A stretch of DNA of 64,000 nt from Streptomyces liangshanensis (GTDB lineage: Bacteria > Actinomycetota > Actinomycetes > Streptomycetales > Streptomycetaceae): NCBI RefSeq assembly GCF_011694815.1, contig NZ_CP050177.1, positions 3,541,001 through 3,605,000 of the forward strand. Reading direction: 5' to 3'. This document shows positions 26,435 through 35,906 of the stretch, one piece after another; positions within the stretch are counted from its first letter, which is position 1; each line of letters opens with the position of its first letter. The notes beneath the pieces are model-generated. The model searched no databases. It was not told where the DNA came from and was given only the letters and a program-made list of their open reading frames with translations. The position numbers were made by a program, and so were the translations under genes.

Positions 26435-28432
26435 TCAGTTGCCCGGCCGGACGGGCGCCGCAGGGAGGGTGGTGTATTGGGCTGCCTGGAGTTGGTAGAG
26501 GGAGCGGAAGAGGTGGGGGCCTGGGGTGTGGTCGGACATCAGGGCGGGGAACGTGCCGCTTTCCGCCACGCGGCCGTGGTCCAGGACGTGGATCAGGTCC
26601 GCCGCGCGGACCGAGCCCAGGCGGTGGGTGATGAGGATGACCGTCTGGCCGGCGTCGGCGAGGGTGCGGATCTGTTCGAAGAGGCGTTGTTCCGCCTTCG
26701 CGTCCAGAGCCGAGGTCGGTTCGTCGACGATGAGGATCTGGCCGGACCGGTAGTGGGCGCGGCCGAGGCCGAGGCGCTGCCATTCGCCGCCCGACAGTTG
26801 GTGGCCTCCCTTGTAGCCGCGGGCCAGCAAGGTCTGCCAGCCGCGCGGGAGTTCGGCGATCAGGTCCTCGGCGCCCGCGTACCGGACGGCCTCTTCGAGG
26901 CGGGGGCGCGAGACCGGCACGTCGGCCCGGCCGATGCTGATGTTCACCGCCGCGGTGAACGGCCAGCGGTAGAAGTCCTGTCCGACGACCGCCACGCGCG
27001 AGACCAGTTCCTGGCGGTCGGCCTTCGCGGCGTCGACACCGTCCCACAGGATGCGGCCCGCGTCCGGCTGGTAGAGGCCGCACAGCAGCTTGATCAGCGT
27101 GCTCTTGCCGCTGCCGTTCTCGCCCACCAGCGCGACGATCTTCCCCGTCGGGATGGTGAGACTTACACCGTCGAGCGCCCGCTTGTTGTCCTTGCCCCGG
27201 TAGGTGAACTCCACGTTCTCGAAGGTGATTTCCGCCGGGTCCGGCGGAAGGGGCACTCCCCCGGTCGGGATGGACCGGGTGACGGCCTCCTCGCACAGCC
27301 GGTGCAGGTCCCCGACGAACAGGCTCTCCTCGTGCAGGTAGTTGACCTGGAGGACAAGGTTCTCCAGGCTCGCGGACCCGCTCCGGATCGCCAACACCGC
27401 CGTCCCGCCGACCGCCAGCGCCATCGTCCCGGTCCACAGCAGTCCGCCGAGGGTCGAGTACGCGGCGGCCGTGGCGAGCCCCGTCCAGCCGGCCGCGATC
27501 AGTCCCGTACGGGCGGCGAGGCGCGCCAGGCGGCGCTGTTCCGCCTCCTGCGACTGGGACATCGCCCGGAAGTGGTGCAGGAGGAACGGGCCGACGTCGT
27601 GGACGCGGATCTCGGGCGCCGCGTCCGTGGAGATCAGCATCTGGCTGATGAGGTGGCCGGCCCGGGAGTGCTGCACCCAGACCTGGAACGACGCGTAGCG
27701 GCGCCGCGCCACCGACAGGGCCGCCCAGGCGCTCGGCACGGTCATCGCGACGAGCAGCGGCAGCAGCACCGGGTGCAGGACGGCCAGGACGCCGGCGGCC
27801 GCGACGAGTGACATCAGGGCGTTGAGGACGCCCTGGCAGTACTGCACCATGCGCCGCGCCGAACTGGCCCCGTACTGGGCGCTGTCGAGGAGTTTGTGGA
27901 ACTCGTCGTCCTCGACCGCCTCCAGCTCCACCCTGGCCGTGTGCGACAAGTACCTCTCGGTGGCGACCCGTTCGACCTTCGGCTCCAGTTGCCCCGTACC
28001 CGCCGTGGCCAGGGCGCGCAGCACCGCGCCCGCCAGGGCCGTACCGGCGGCCAGCGCCAACGCGCCGCCGGCGTCGGCGAGTCGCTCGGCCGTGGTGCCT
28101 TCGCCGAGGAGGTGGGCGAGGACGCGGTTGACGGCGATCAGGCCGACCGCCTGGCTGATCCCCCGCCCGGCCTCGGCCAACGCCACCAGCTTCAGGGCGC
28201 CCCGGTCCGCCTCCCAGGCCAACTGGCCCGTCATGCGCAGGAGTCGGGGCATCCCGGTGATCATGGATCGCAGGTTCAGCTGGAGGAACGCGTCCTCGTG
28301 CTTGTTCCAGCCCATGTCGTACCGCAGCGCTCCCCCGAAGAGCAGCTCCTCGGATTCCGAGACCTGGGGGGTCTCGACCTGGGCCGTCGTGCCGCTGTCG
28401 CTTCCGCCGGTGGGGGTCTTCCGCCTCGCCAT
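26435..28432 (-). CDS. ABC exporter, fused permease and ATPase
   Basis: 665 residues in the half-transporter layout: an N-terminal transmembrane domain (about residues 60-350) and a C-terminal nucleotide-binding domain. The latter has Walker A GENGSGKS, signature LSGGEWQRL, Walker B ILIVDEPTSALDA and the H-loop ITHRL. It probably works as a homodimer exporting a lipid, peptide or small molecule. The N-terminus has an unusual 45-residue polar tail before the first helix. The ATG at 28432 has GGGAG 8 nt upstream. No neighbouring gene suggests the substrate. Confidence 0.85.
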   Translation of the reverse strand: MARRKTPTGGSDSGTTAQVETPQVSESEELLFGGALRYDMGWNKHEDAFLQLNLRSMITGMPRLLRMTGQLAWEADRGALKLVALAEAGRGISQAVGLIAVNRVLAHLLGEGTTAERLADAGGALALAAGTALAGAVLRALATAGTGQLEPKVERVATERYLSHTARVELEAVEDDEFHKLLDSAQYGASSARRMVQYCQGVLNALMSLVAAAGVLAVLHPVLLPLLVAMTVPSAWAALSVARRRYASFQVWVQHSRAGHLISQMLISTDAAPEIRVHDVGPFLLHHFRAMSQSQEAEQRRLARLAARTGLIAAGWTGLATAAAYSTLGGLLWTGTMALAVGGTAVLAIRSGSASLENLVLQVNYLHEESLFVGDLHRLCEEAVTRSIPTGGVPLPPDPAEITFENVEFTYRGKDNKRALDGVSLTIPTGKIVALVGENGSGKSTLIKLLCGLYQPDAGRILWDGVDAAKADRQELVSRVAVVGQDFYRWPFTAAVNISIGRADVPVSRPRLEEAVRYAGAEDLIAELPRGWQTLLARGYKGGHQLSGGEWQRLGLGRAHYRSGQILIVDEPTSALDAKAEQRLFEQIRTLADAGQTVILITHRLGSVRAADLIHVLDHGRVAESGTFPALMSDHTPGPHLFRSLYQLQAAQYTTLPAAPVRPGN

Positions 28433-28605
28433 ACGCACTCCCGCTCGTGTCGTGCGTGGGTGACCGTCTCCGCTCCCCGGCATTCAATCGCCCGGCGCCC
28501 CTCGGCGGAGAGGGCGCACGGCGCGTCCGCGGCGGCGCGTGCGGGGCACGTCCGGCGCGCGGCGGTGGTACGGAGCGGACGTACCCCAGCAGCGGTACGG
28601 AGCGG

Positions 28606-29307
28606 TCAGCGCGTCGCGCCCAGGGCCTTCTTGGTGGCGCGGTAGCGGGTCAGGAGCAGGGGGCGCAGCCAGCGCAGGGGCGGCGGGAAGTTGGCGGCCA
28701 TCGCCGCGTAGCCCGGCACCCGCACCGGGTCCTCCATCAGGCCGAACACCAGGTGCGGGCTGTCGCGCGGGGCGCTGTGGACGATGGCCTTGCGGACGCG
28801 GACGATGTCGGCGTCCGGGACCTGGGGGAAGAGGTCGCGCAGGACCGGTTCCTCCCTGTCCAGGTGGGCTGCCAGGAGGTCCTGGACCTTCTGCGCCGAC
28901 GGAAGCCCGGCGAGCGCCGCCTGCCCGACGACCGCCAGGGTCTTGGCGCGCTCGCCCGCGACGGCGGGGTCGGCGATGCCGTCCACGGCCCGGGTGAGGG
29001 TGTGCAGCTCCACGTCCAGGGCTTCGTGTTCGACGGTCAGGGCGTCCAGTACGGCGACCGAGGACGGGAAGAGGCCGCGCAGGACGGGCCAGAACAGTTC
29101 GTCCTCGCTCGCGTGGTGGTGATGCACGAACGCGATCAGCCAGCGGGACGTCCTGACCAGGGCTCTGACGTCGACCGCCTCGCCGGCGGTCAGACGGGCG
29201 AACGACGTCGTCACGAGGGTGGTGCCCCGGCGCATGATCATGTGTACGGCGAGCAGCTCGTCGTACATCCTGGAGCCTTCGGCCCCGGCCTGGGGTGAAG
29301 CAGCCAT
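28606..29307 (-). CDS. Hemerythrin domain-containing protein
   Basis: 233 residues. The helical bundle carries the His/Glu pattern of hemerythrins: HHHHASEDELFWPVL (Hx3-4E) and EHEALDVEL (HxxxD/E). These normally hold a di-iron site used for O2 or redox sensing or for iron handling. Later His residues (LAAHLDREE) fit the remaining ligands. The ATG at 29307 follows GAGGA by 7 nt; the upstream part of the open frame is low in coding character. It is divergent from the S9 peptidase gene, so it has its own promoter in 29308-29527. Confidence 0.8.
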   Translation of the reverse strand: MAASPQAGAEGSRMYDELLAVHMIMRRGTTLVTTSFARLTAGEAVDVRALVRTSRWLIAFVHHHHASEDELFWPVLRGLFPSSVAVLDALTVEHEALDVELHTLTRAVDGIADPAVAGERAKTLAVVGQAALAGLPSAQKVQDLLAAHLDREEPVLRDLFPQVPDADIVRVRKAIVHSAPRDSPHLVFGLMEDPVRVPGYAAMAANFPPPLRWLRPLLLTRYRATKKALGATR

Positions 29308-29515
29308 CGTCCGGTCCTCGACGTCGTCCTGGGCGCCGGTTCCGCGACGCGTCCGCCCCCCACAGTGCCCCCGGCCGCGGGGCGGCGCATCTCGGACCTG
29401 GCCGGGAGTGGCATTCGGGCTGGTCGGGAAAGGGCTCCGAGCTGGTCGGAGAGTTATCCACAGGCGGTTGTCCACAGGCTGGGCGGTAGGCCGACGGAAT
29501 GTCCTGGCCCGGGCG

Positions 29516-29521
29516 CAGAAT
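29516..29521 (+). promoter_or_regulatory. Probable -10 box of a leaderless S9 peptidase mRNA
   Basis: CAGAAT lies exactly 6 nt before the ATG at 29528, and there is no ribosome binding site. The spacing matches the other leaderless candidates here, although the first base is C and not T. Confidence 0.5.
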
Positions 29522-29527
29522 GGGGTC

Positions 29528-31336
29528 ATGACTCAGATCACCGGTTCGATGCCGGATTGGGAGAAGCGCTTCAGGGCGCCGCGGGTTTCGCTGCCCGACT
29601 GGGCGGAGGACGCTCCGCAGCGGGCGCTGTTCGTGTCGAACGCGACAGGGACATACGAGCTGTACGCGTGGGACAGGGCGACGGGCGAGCAGCGGCAGGC
29701 GACGGACCGGCCGAACGGGACGACGGACGGGGTGCTGTCTCCCGACGGCGAGTGGATCTGGTGGTTCTCCGACACCGACGGGGACGAGTTCGGGGTCTGG
29801 ATGCGGCAGCCGTTCGTGGCGTCCGGGGCGGGGACAGGAGCGGGATCCGGGGACGAGCCCGCGACCCCGGGGCTGGAGCCCTCCTACCCGGGCGGGCTGG
29901 CGCTCGGGCGGGACGGGACGTCCGTGGTGGGGCGGTCCACCGACGAGGACGGTTCGACGCTCCATGTCGTACGGCCGGGGCAGCCGCCCGTCGAGATCTA
30001 CCGGCACCGGGAGTCGGCGGGGGTCGGGGACCTGTCGTACGACGGCGACCTGCTCGCGATCGAGCACACCGAGCACGGGGACGCGATGCACTCGGCGGTC
30101 CGGGTGCTGCGGCTGGACGGTTCGGTGGTGGCCGAGCTCGACGACACCGCGGGCGGGACGCGCGAGCTGGGTCTTGAGGTGCTGGGGTTCGCGCCGGTGG
30201 CCGGGGACAGCCGGCTGCTCGTCGGGCACCAGCGGCGGGGGCGCTGGGAGCCGATCGTCTGGGACCCGCTGACCGGCGAGGAGACCGACCTCGCCATCGA
30301 GCTGCCCGGGGACGTCAACGCGGAGTGGTATCCGGACGGGTCGGGGCTGCTCGTCGCGCACAGCTTCGAGGCGCGCGGGGAGCTGTGGCGGTACGACTTC
30401 GCCCGGCGCGCGCTGATCCAGGTGGACACCCCGCCCGGGACGGTGTCGGGGGCGACGGCCCGGCCGGACGGGAGCGTCGAGTATCTGTGGTCGTCGGCCG
30501 CGCAGCCGCCGGAGGTACGGTCCACGGCCGGCGGGGTCGTGCTCGACCCGCCCGGCGCCGCCGCGCCCGCGTCGGTGCCGGTGGAGGACGCGTGGGTGGC
30601 GGGTCCCGGCGGGCGGGTGCACGCGCTGGTCCAGAGGCCCGAGGGCGAGGGGCCGTTCCCGACGGTCTTCGAGATCCACGGCGGGCCGACCTGGCACGAC
30701 AGCGACGCGTTCGCCGCCGGGCCCGCCGCGTGGGTGGACCACGGGTTCGCGGTCGTGCGGGTCAACTACCGCGGGTCGACGGGGTACGGGCGGGACTGGA
30801 CGGACGCGCTCAAGCACCGGGTCGGGCTGATCGAGCTGGAGGACATCGCGGCGGTCCGGGAGTGGGCGGTGACGTCCGGTCTCGCGGACCCGGCGAAGCT
30901 GGTCCTGTCGGGGGGATCGTGGGGCGGTTACCTGACGCTGCTCGGGCTGGGCACGCAGCCGGAGGTGTGGGCGGTGGGGTTGGCGGCGGTGCCGGTCGCC
31001 GACTACGTGACGGCGTACCACGACGAGATGGAGGCCCTCAAGGCGATGGACCGCACCCTGCTGGGCGGTACGCCGGAGGAGGTGCCCGAGCGGTTCGAGG
31101 CGTCGTCCCCGATCACGTACGTCGATGCCGTACGGGCGCCGGTGTACATCTCGGCCGGCGTCAACGATCCGCGCTGCCCGATCCAGCAGGTGGAGAACTA
31201 CGTCGACCGCCTGGCGGCCCGGGGTGCGCCGCACGAGGTGTACCGGTACGACGCGGGCCACGGCTCCCTCGTCGTGGAGGAGCGCATCAAGCAGGTCCGC
31301 ATGGAGCTGGACTTCGCGGCTAGGCACCTGGCGTAG
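29528..31336 (+). CDS. S9 family (prolyl oligopeptidase-type) serine peptidase
   Basis: 602 residues, two-domain layout. Residues about 20-330 form a WD40/beta-propeller-like cap, and about 360-600 form an alpha/beta-hydrolase domain. The nucleophile elbow is SGGSWGGY, the Asp is in GVNDPRCPI and the His is in DAGHGSLV, so the catalytic triad is intact. Such enzymes cleave short peptides (acylaminoacyl- or dipeptidyl-peptidase activity). No signal peptide is seen, so it is probably cytoplasmic. The start at 29528 is set by a -10-like box 6 nt upstream; longer in-frame starts run into the divergent gene. Confidence 0.9.
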   Translation: MTQITGSMPDWEKRFRAPRVSLPDWAEDAPQRALFVSNATGTYELYAWDRATGEQRQATDRPNGTTDGVLSPDGEWIWWFSDTDGDEFGVWMRQPFVASGAGTGAGSGDEPATPGLEPSYPGGLALGRDGTSVVGRSTDEDGSTLHVVRPGQPPVEIYRHRESAGVGDLSYDGDLLAIEHTEHGDAMHSAVRVLRLDGSVVAELDDTAGGTRELGLEVLGFAPVAGDSRLLVGHQRRGRWEPIVWDPLTGEETDLAIELPGDVNAEWYPDGSGLLVAHSFEARGELWRYDFARRALIQVDTPPGTVSGATARPDGSVEYLWSSAAQPPEVRSTAGGVVLDPPGAAAPASVPVEDAWVAGPGGRVHALVQRPEGEGPFPTVFEIHGGPTWHDSDAFAAGPAAWVDHGFAVVRVNYRGSTGYGRDWTDALKHRVGLIELEDIAAVREWAVTSGLADPAKLVLSGGSWGGYLTLLGLGTQPEVWAVGLAAVPVADYVTAYHDEMEALKAMDRTLLGGTPEEVPERFEASSPITYVDAVRAPVYISAGVNDPRCPIQQVENYVDRLAARGAPHEVYRYDAGHGSLVVEERIKQVRMELDFAARHLA

Positions 31337-31602
31337 CCGGGGGCCGCCGTCCCAGCGGGTCGCCACTGCCGGGCCGGGCCTCGTGTCCGGCTCGGCGGGG
31401 GTGGGCCGGGCGGGCGGCTCGGGAAGACAGGTGGTTCTGGGGCGGGGGGATGTTGGGCCGTTCGGGGGACTGCGGGGGTGGGGGTCCGGGGGTAGGGGTT
31501 TCGCTGCGGCGGTGGGGGGGCTTGGTGGGGCGGGGCTCGGGAGGGGGTGGGGTAGCGGGACCCGGGGGGTCGGGGGTGGGGGACGTTCCGTACCGTGGAG
31601 GG
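31337..31602. other. G-tract-rich intergenic region before the SURF1 gene
   Basis: 266 bp with no gene. From about 31430 to 31590 the + strand carries more than ten runs of four to seven G, separated by short loops. It could form G-quadruplexes on the non-template strand just upstream of the SURF1 start. Confidence 0.7.
31591..31596 (+). promoter_or_regulatory. -10 box of a leaderless SURF1 mRNA
   Basis: TACCGT sits 6 nt before the GTG at 31603. The only purine-rich stretch (GGAGGG) touches the start codon and is too close to act as a normal ribosome binding site. Confidence 0.65.
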
Positions 31603-32367
31603 GTGTATCGCTTCCTGGTGACTCCCCACTGGTGGGGGATCAATCTGTTCGTCGTGCTGGCGATCCCCGTCTGCATCTTCATGGGCACCTGGCAGCTCGG
31701 GCGCTTCGAGGACCGTGTCGCCACCCAGAACGCGGCCGACAGACGGCCCGACCCCGCCACGGAGGCCACCGCGCCGCTGGCAAAGCTGCTGCCGGTCGAT
31801 CAGGAGACCTCAGGTCGGCACGCGACGGCGACGGGCCGCTACGGCGATCAGTTCGTCGTGCCGGACCGGGAGTTGGACGGGAAGGACGGTTCGTACGTCC
31901 TGACCCTGCTCCGTACGGACGGCGGCAAGGCGCTGCCCGTCGTACGGGGCTGGGTGGCCGACGGCGAGAAGGTGCCCGCGCCGCCGGCCGGCGAGGTCAC
32001 CGTGACGGGTGCGCTCCAGGCGTCGGAGACGTCCGGTTCCACCGGTGTGCACACGGGCGGCGGGCTGCCGCAGGGGCAGCTCGGGATGATCAGCGCGGCG
32101 TCGCTCATCAACGTCGTGCCGTACGCGGTGTACGACGCGTGGGTCACCGTCAGCCAGGCGTCGCCGGGGCTGCTGCCCGTACCGGCCACCGCGGCGCAGA
32201 ACACCGGGCTCGACCTCAAGGCGTTCCAGAACCTCGGGTACACGGGTGAGTGGTTCGTGTTCGCCGGGTTCGTGGTGTTCATGTGGTTCCGGTTGTTCCG
32301 CCGTGAGGTGGAGACCGCGAAGGACCGGGCGCTGGGGCTGGACCTCGGGCTGGACACCGCCGCCTGA
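31603..32367 (+). CDS. SURF1-family cytochrome oxidase assembly protein
   Basis: 254 residues. Two transmembrane helices bracket an extracytoplasmic domain: about 13-31 (INLFVVLAIPVCIFMGTWQLGRF, with the SURF1 G-x-WQ-x-x-R signature) and about 213-232. The family helps insert haem a into subunit I of aa3-type cytochrome c oxidase. The GTG start gives the typical YRFLxTPxWWGIN N-terminus; the longer open frame upstream is G-rich intergenic DNA. It converges on the sigma-factor partner gene, with a hairpin between. Confidence 0.9.
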   Translation: MYRFLVTPHWWGINLFVVLAIPVCIFMGTWQLGRFEDRVATQNAADRRPDPATEATAPLAKLLPVDQETSGRHATATGRYGDQFVVPDRELDGKDGSYVLTLLRTDGGKALPVVRGWVADGEKVPAPPAGEVTVTGALQASETSGSTGVHTGGGLPQGQLGMISAASLINVVPYAVYDAWVTVSQASPGLLPVPATAAQNTGLDLKAFQNLGYTGEWFVFAGFVVFMWFRLFRREVETAKDRALGLDLGLDTAA

Positions 32368-32413
32368 GGGAGCTCGGCGGGTCCGGCAGGTTCATTGGGT
32401 CAGCGGGCCGGAC

Positions 32414-32434
32414 GGGCCGGGCCTCGCCCGGCCC
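32414..32434. terminator. Hairpin terminator between convergent SURF1 and sigma-partner genes
   Basis: GGGCCGGGC (32414-32422) pairs perfectly with GCCCGGCCC (32426-32434) across a 3-nt loop. It serves both strands. Confidence 0.7.
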
Positions 32435-32446
32435 CGGCCCCGACCT

Positions 32447-33751
32447 CTACGCCGTCGGTGGCAGGACGCCCGTCCGGTAGATCGTGCCCGCGCAGGCGTT
32501 GGGGATCGTCGCCTCGGCGACCGGTGAGCCCGGTTCGGCCGTGTGGGACACGGTGACGCTGCCGTCCTCCGTACCACCGCCGTCCTCGACGAGCTGCGTG
32601 TCGGTGCTCGTCGCGTCCGTGCCGGACGTGGCGCTGGAGCCCGGGTTGGAGCCGCCGGTGCTGCCTGTGGTGGTGCCCGACGACACGTTGTCCGTCGGCG
32701 AGGGGTCCGGGGAGGGGTCGACCGTCGGACAGGTGTCCGCCGGCACCCAGGCGAACTGCACCTCGTACGCGCCGTTCGGCGGGAGGACCATCGCCGGCGC
32801 CTCCAGCGACGGGTCCGGCAGGCCGCTCGCCTGGTCGCCCGCCGTGTGCTGCACCACCGCGATCTTGTCGCGGTCGGCGGCGCCCGCCGCCGTGAAGTTG
32901 ACCGTTCCCTTGCCGGCGACCGCGCACTCGGATCCCGAGACGTTGGCGACGCGGAAGGTGCCGTAGACCGTGCCGTCCGCGGTCGGGGCGCCTGTCCTGG
33001 CGGTCACCACGTTGAGCTGGTTCGGGTCGCACACCGGCGAGGAGGCGGTGGAGGTGTCGTGCGGCGGCGCCGTACCCCCCGTACCGCCGTTGACGGAGCC
33101 CGGTGAGGGGTCCTTCGGCTTGTCGGGCTTCCCGGACGCGTCCGGGTCCGAGGAGGCCTCGCCCGGCAGGTGGTCGGTGTCCTTGTGGATGCCGCCCGAC
33201 GTCTTCCCGCCGTCCGCGCCGTGCTGCTCGCGCTCGCCGTGACCGGCGTTGACGGACCGGCTGTCCGTCGTGCTGCTGGAGTTGGCGACATGGACGAACG
33301 CCGGGATCGCCGTACCGCACAGCAGCGCGGCGGCCGCCACGCCGACCATCGCCTGGCGCTTCCTGGCCCGCCGGGTCGGAACCGCCTTGCGGAGGTGGTC
33401 GAGCGCGCCGTCCGACGGCTCCAGGTCCTCCACCGCGGTGTGGAACAGGCGGCGCAGCGCCAGTTCGTCGTCCCCGAAGCCGAAGTCCTCGCGCCCCGAG
33501 CCGTCGTCGTCGCCCTTGCCGGTGCCCGATTCGGCCCCGTTGTCGCCACCGAGCGCCTTGCGCAGGCCACTCAGCTCGTTCTCCGGCCCGTTGTTCACAA
33601 TTCCGTTTCCAGTCAGGTCGTTCATCGGCGCGCCCTGCGTGTCGCCCGGCCGGCGGTCCCTGTCGGGGTCCCACCGGTCCGGTTCTTCGTGCCGCGCGTT
33701 CTCACGGCCGTCTCCCCGGCCGTTCGTACGGCCGAAGCCGCGCCCTTTCAT
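32447..33751 (-). CDS. Single-pass membrane protein coupled to a SigE-family sigma factor
   Basis: 434 residues. An Arg/Asp/Gly-rich cytoplasmic part (about 1-130) contains a short conserved-looking segment (LALRRLFHTAVEDLEPSDGALDHLRKAVP). A single helix (about 134-156) follows, then a Ser/Thr/Gly-rich extracytoplasmic region with a Cys-containing beta-sandwich-like domain. The ATG overlaps the sigma factor stop codon in ATGA (33748-33751), so the two are translationally coupled. By position it is a candidate anti-sigma or sensor, but I see no zinc anti-sigma HxxxCxxC motif, so that role is inference. The C-terminal domain resembles DUF4232-like folds only loosely. Confidence 0.75.
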   Translation of the reverse strand: MKGRGFGRTNGRGDGRENARHEEPDRWDPDRDRRPGDTQGAPMNDLTGNGIVNNGPENELSGLRKALGGDNGAESGTGKGDDDGSGREDFGFGDDELALRRLFHTAVEDLEPSDGALDHLRKAVPTRRARKRQAMVGVAAAALLCGTAIPAFVHVANSSSTTDSRSVNAGHGEREQHGADGGKTSGGIHKDTDHLPGEASSDPDASGKPDKPKDPSPGSVNGGTGGTAPPHDTSTASSPVCDPNQLNVVTARTGAPTADGTVYGTFRVANVSGSECAVAGKGTVNFTAAGAADRDKIAVVQHTAGDQASGLPDPSLEAPAMVLPPNGAYEVQFAWVPADTCPTVDPSPDPSPTDNVSSGTTTGSTGGSNPGSSATSGTDATSTDTQLVEDGGGTEDGSVTVSHTAEPGSPVAEATIPNACAGTIYRTGVLPPTA

Positions 33752-34410
33752 GCCTGCGCCTCCATCACGACGCGCAGCGCCTTGATACCCCGCGAGCCGT
33801 ACGCCTTCACCGAGCCCAGCGATATCCCGAGCGTCTCGGCGACCTGCGCCTCCGTCATGTCCGCGAAGTACCGCAGCACCAGGACCTCGCGCTGCCGCCG
33901 CTGGAGCCCGCGCATGGCCTTGATCAGCGCGTCCCGCTCCAGCTGGTCGTACGCCCCCTCCTCCGCGCTCGCCATGTCGGGCATCGGCTTCGAGAGGAGC
34001 TTGAGACCCAGGATCCGCCGACGCAGCGCGGAACGGGAGAGGTTCACGACCGTCTGGCGCAGATACGCCAGGGTCTTCTCCGGCTCCCGTACCCGGTTGC
34101 GGGCGGAGTGCACCCGGATGAAAGCTTCCTGCACGACGTCCTCGCAGGAGGCGGTGTCGTCCAGGAGCAGGGCCGCGAGGCCGAGCAGCGAACGGTAGTG
34201 CGCCCGGTAGGTCTCGGTGAGGTGGTCGACGGTCGTACCCGCCGCCGCCGTGTCGTCACTGCCGTCGCGCTGGGCCGGAATGCGGGTCGAACGCGCGGCG
34301 GGCATGCGGGCGATCACCGGCATACCGCCGGGCGCACGCGGGCGCCGGGCGGGGCGCACTGCCGCGCCACGCACCGGGACGATCGCTGTGATGTCGAGAA
34401 CCTCTGCCAC
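33748..34410 (-). CDS. SigE-family ECF RNA polymerase sigma factor
   Basis: 220 residues. After a 60-residue basic N-terminal extension, region 2 (YRAHYRSLLGLAALLLDD...EDVVQEAFIRVH) and region 4 (LQRRQREVLVLRYFADMTEAQVAETLGISLGSVKAYGSRGIKAL) are clear. The two-region layout is that of the actinobacterial SigE-family subclass of ECF factors. The GTG at 34410 is the first plausible start; its ribosome binding site is weak, and an ATG at residue 30 is an alternative. It is coupled by a 4-nt overlap to the membrane protein downstream, which may control it. Confidence 0.88.
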   Translation of the reverse strand: MAEVLDITAIVPVRGAAVRPARRPRAPGGMPVIARMPAARSTRIPAQRDGSDDTAAAGTTVDHLTETYRAHYRSLLGLAALLLDDTASCEDVVQEAFIRVHSARNRVREPEKTLAYLRQTVVNLSRSALRRRILGLKLLSKPMPDMASAEEGAYDQLERDALIKAMRGLQRRQREVLVLRYFADMTEAQVAETLGISLGSVKAYGSRGIKALRVVMEAQA

Positions 34411-34847
34411 GCCTGTTGGACACGCTCCCCCCCGTCAGGGTTGTACGCGTAGGCCCACCCATTTGACGTTGCACCAAATACCGTCATGCGTACCTGATCT
34501 CCCCCAATGCCCCATTTGCCTGCGGCACCCCGCACCCCCACAGGCGCGACCGCATAGACGCCTCCCGGCGAGCGAGCGGTTGCGGAACTCCCGAAGGAAA
34601 CTCACAGAAAGACTGATACGCATCGTCGGACACAACGACATACCAGTTCAAGTGGTACAGACCATCGTCTTGATCACAGGGCGTTCACAGATCCTACAAA
34701 CACTTAAGGATCCAGGGCTTCCGGTTTTCTCTCGACTACCCCCAGAACAGGGCAAGTTCAGCCAAGGAAGGTGAGCAAGGCATACGGAAGGAGCACACAA
34801 GGGGTACGCGAGGACAACGGGGGCGGTATGGCAGTACAGCTGCGGCC
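34411..34847. other. Intergenic region between asd and the sigma factor gene
   Basis: 437 bp, less GC-rich than its surroundings between about 34460 and 34760. It must hold the promoter of the sigma operon and the 3' end of the lysC-asd message. I could not fix a -35/-10 pair, and no open frame in it has coding character. Confidence 0.5.
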
Positions 34848-35906
34848 TCAGGCCTTCGAGAGCTCGACCGCCACGGCCTCGGCGATCTGCGCCACGTTGA
34901 GCGCCGCCCCCTTACGGAGGTTGTCGCCGCAGACGAACAGCTCCAGCGCCCTGGGGTCGTCCAGCGACCGCCGTACGCGCCCCACCCACGTCGGGTCCGT
35001 GCCCACCACGTCCGAGGGCGTGGGGAAGTCGCCGGCGCCCGGGTTGTCGAACAGCACCACACCCGGCGCGGTCGCCAGGATCTCGTGCGCGCGGTCGACC
35101 GTGATCTCCTGCTCGAACCGCGCGTGCACGGCCGCCGAATGGGCAGTGATCACAGGCACGTTGACGCAGGTCGCCGCGATCCGCAGGCCGGGCAGGTCCA
35201 GGATCTTGCGGGTCTCGTCGCGGATCGCCGTCTCCTCCGACGACCAGCCGCCGTCCTGGAGCGAACCGGCCCACGGCACCACGTTGAGCGCCAGCGGAGC
35301 GGCGAAGGGGCCGGTGCTGTCGCCCACCGCGCGGCGTACGTCGCCCGGGTGCGTACCCAGGTCCGTACCGGCGACGAGCGAGAGCTGGTCGCGGAGCGCG
35401 GTGACGCCGTCCTGGCCGGCGGCGCTGACGGCGAGGTACGAGGAGACGACCAGTTCGCGCACCCCGAACTCGGCGTGGAGCGCTCCCACCGCGACCACCA
35501 TCGACAGTGTGGCGCAGCCGGGGCTCGCGACGATGCCGCGCGGACGGGACCGTACGGCGTGGGAGTTGAGCTCGGGGACCACCAGCGGGACATCCGGTTC
35601 CATCCGGAAGGCGGCCGAGTTGTCCACCACGACCGCGCCCTTGGCGACGGCGACGGGTGCCCACTGGGTGGACACCTCGTCCGGTACGAGGAACACCGCG
35701 ACGTCCACGCCGTCGAACGCCTGCTCGGTGAGCGCGACGACCTCGGTCTCCTGACCCCGTACGGACAGCTTGCGGCCGCTCGTACGGGGCGAGGCGACGA
35801 GCCGGATGTCGCCCCAGACGTCCGCGTGCTGCGACAGGATCTGGAGCATGACGGCGCCGACGGCACCGGTCGCACCCACGACCGCGAGCGTCGGCTTGCC
35901 GTTCAT
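34848..35906 (-). CDS. asd: Aspartate-semialdehyde dehydrogenase
   Basis: 352 residues. It reduces aspartyl phosphate to aspartate semialdehyde with NADPH, the second step of the aspartate pathway to Lys, Met, Thr, Ile and cell-wall diaminopimelate. The N-terminal NADP loop reads [12 protein letters not shown]. The catalytic Cys is in SPGCATLSM, and the substrate-binding stretch SAAGQDGV is present. The ATG overlaps the lysC stop in ATGA (35903-35906), so lysC and asd form one coupled operon and supply consecutive enzymes. Confidence 0.96.
   Translation of the reverse strand: MNGKPTLAVVGATGAVGAVMLQILSQHADVWGDIRLVASPRTSGRKLSVRGQETEVVALTEQAFDGVDVAVFLVPDEVSTQWAPVAVAKGAVVVDNSAAFRMEPDVPLVVPELNSHAVRSRPRGIVASPGCATLSMVVAVGALHAEFGVRELVVSSYLAVSAAGQDGVTALRDQLSLVAGTDLGTHPGDVRRAVGDSTGPFAAPLALNVVPWAGSLQDGGWSSEETAIRDETRKILDLPGLRIAATCVNVPVITAHSAAVHARFEQEITVDRAHEILATAPGVVLFDNPGAGDFPTPSDVVGTDPTWVGRVRRSLDDPRALELFVCGDNLRKGAALNVAQIAEAVAVELSKA

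Noticed and set aside
34771..35754. A + strand frame starting MSKAYGRSTQG with a GGAAGG upstream
   Set aside because: The start looked plausible, but nearly the whole frame is antisense to asd and lacks any domain.
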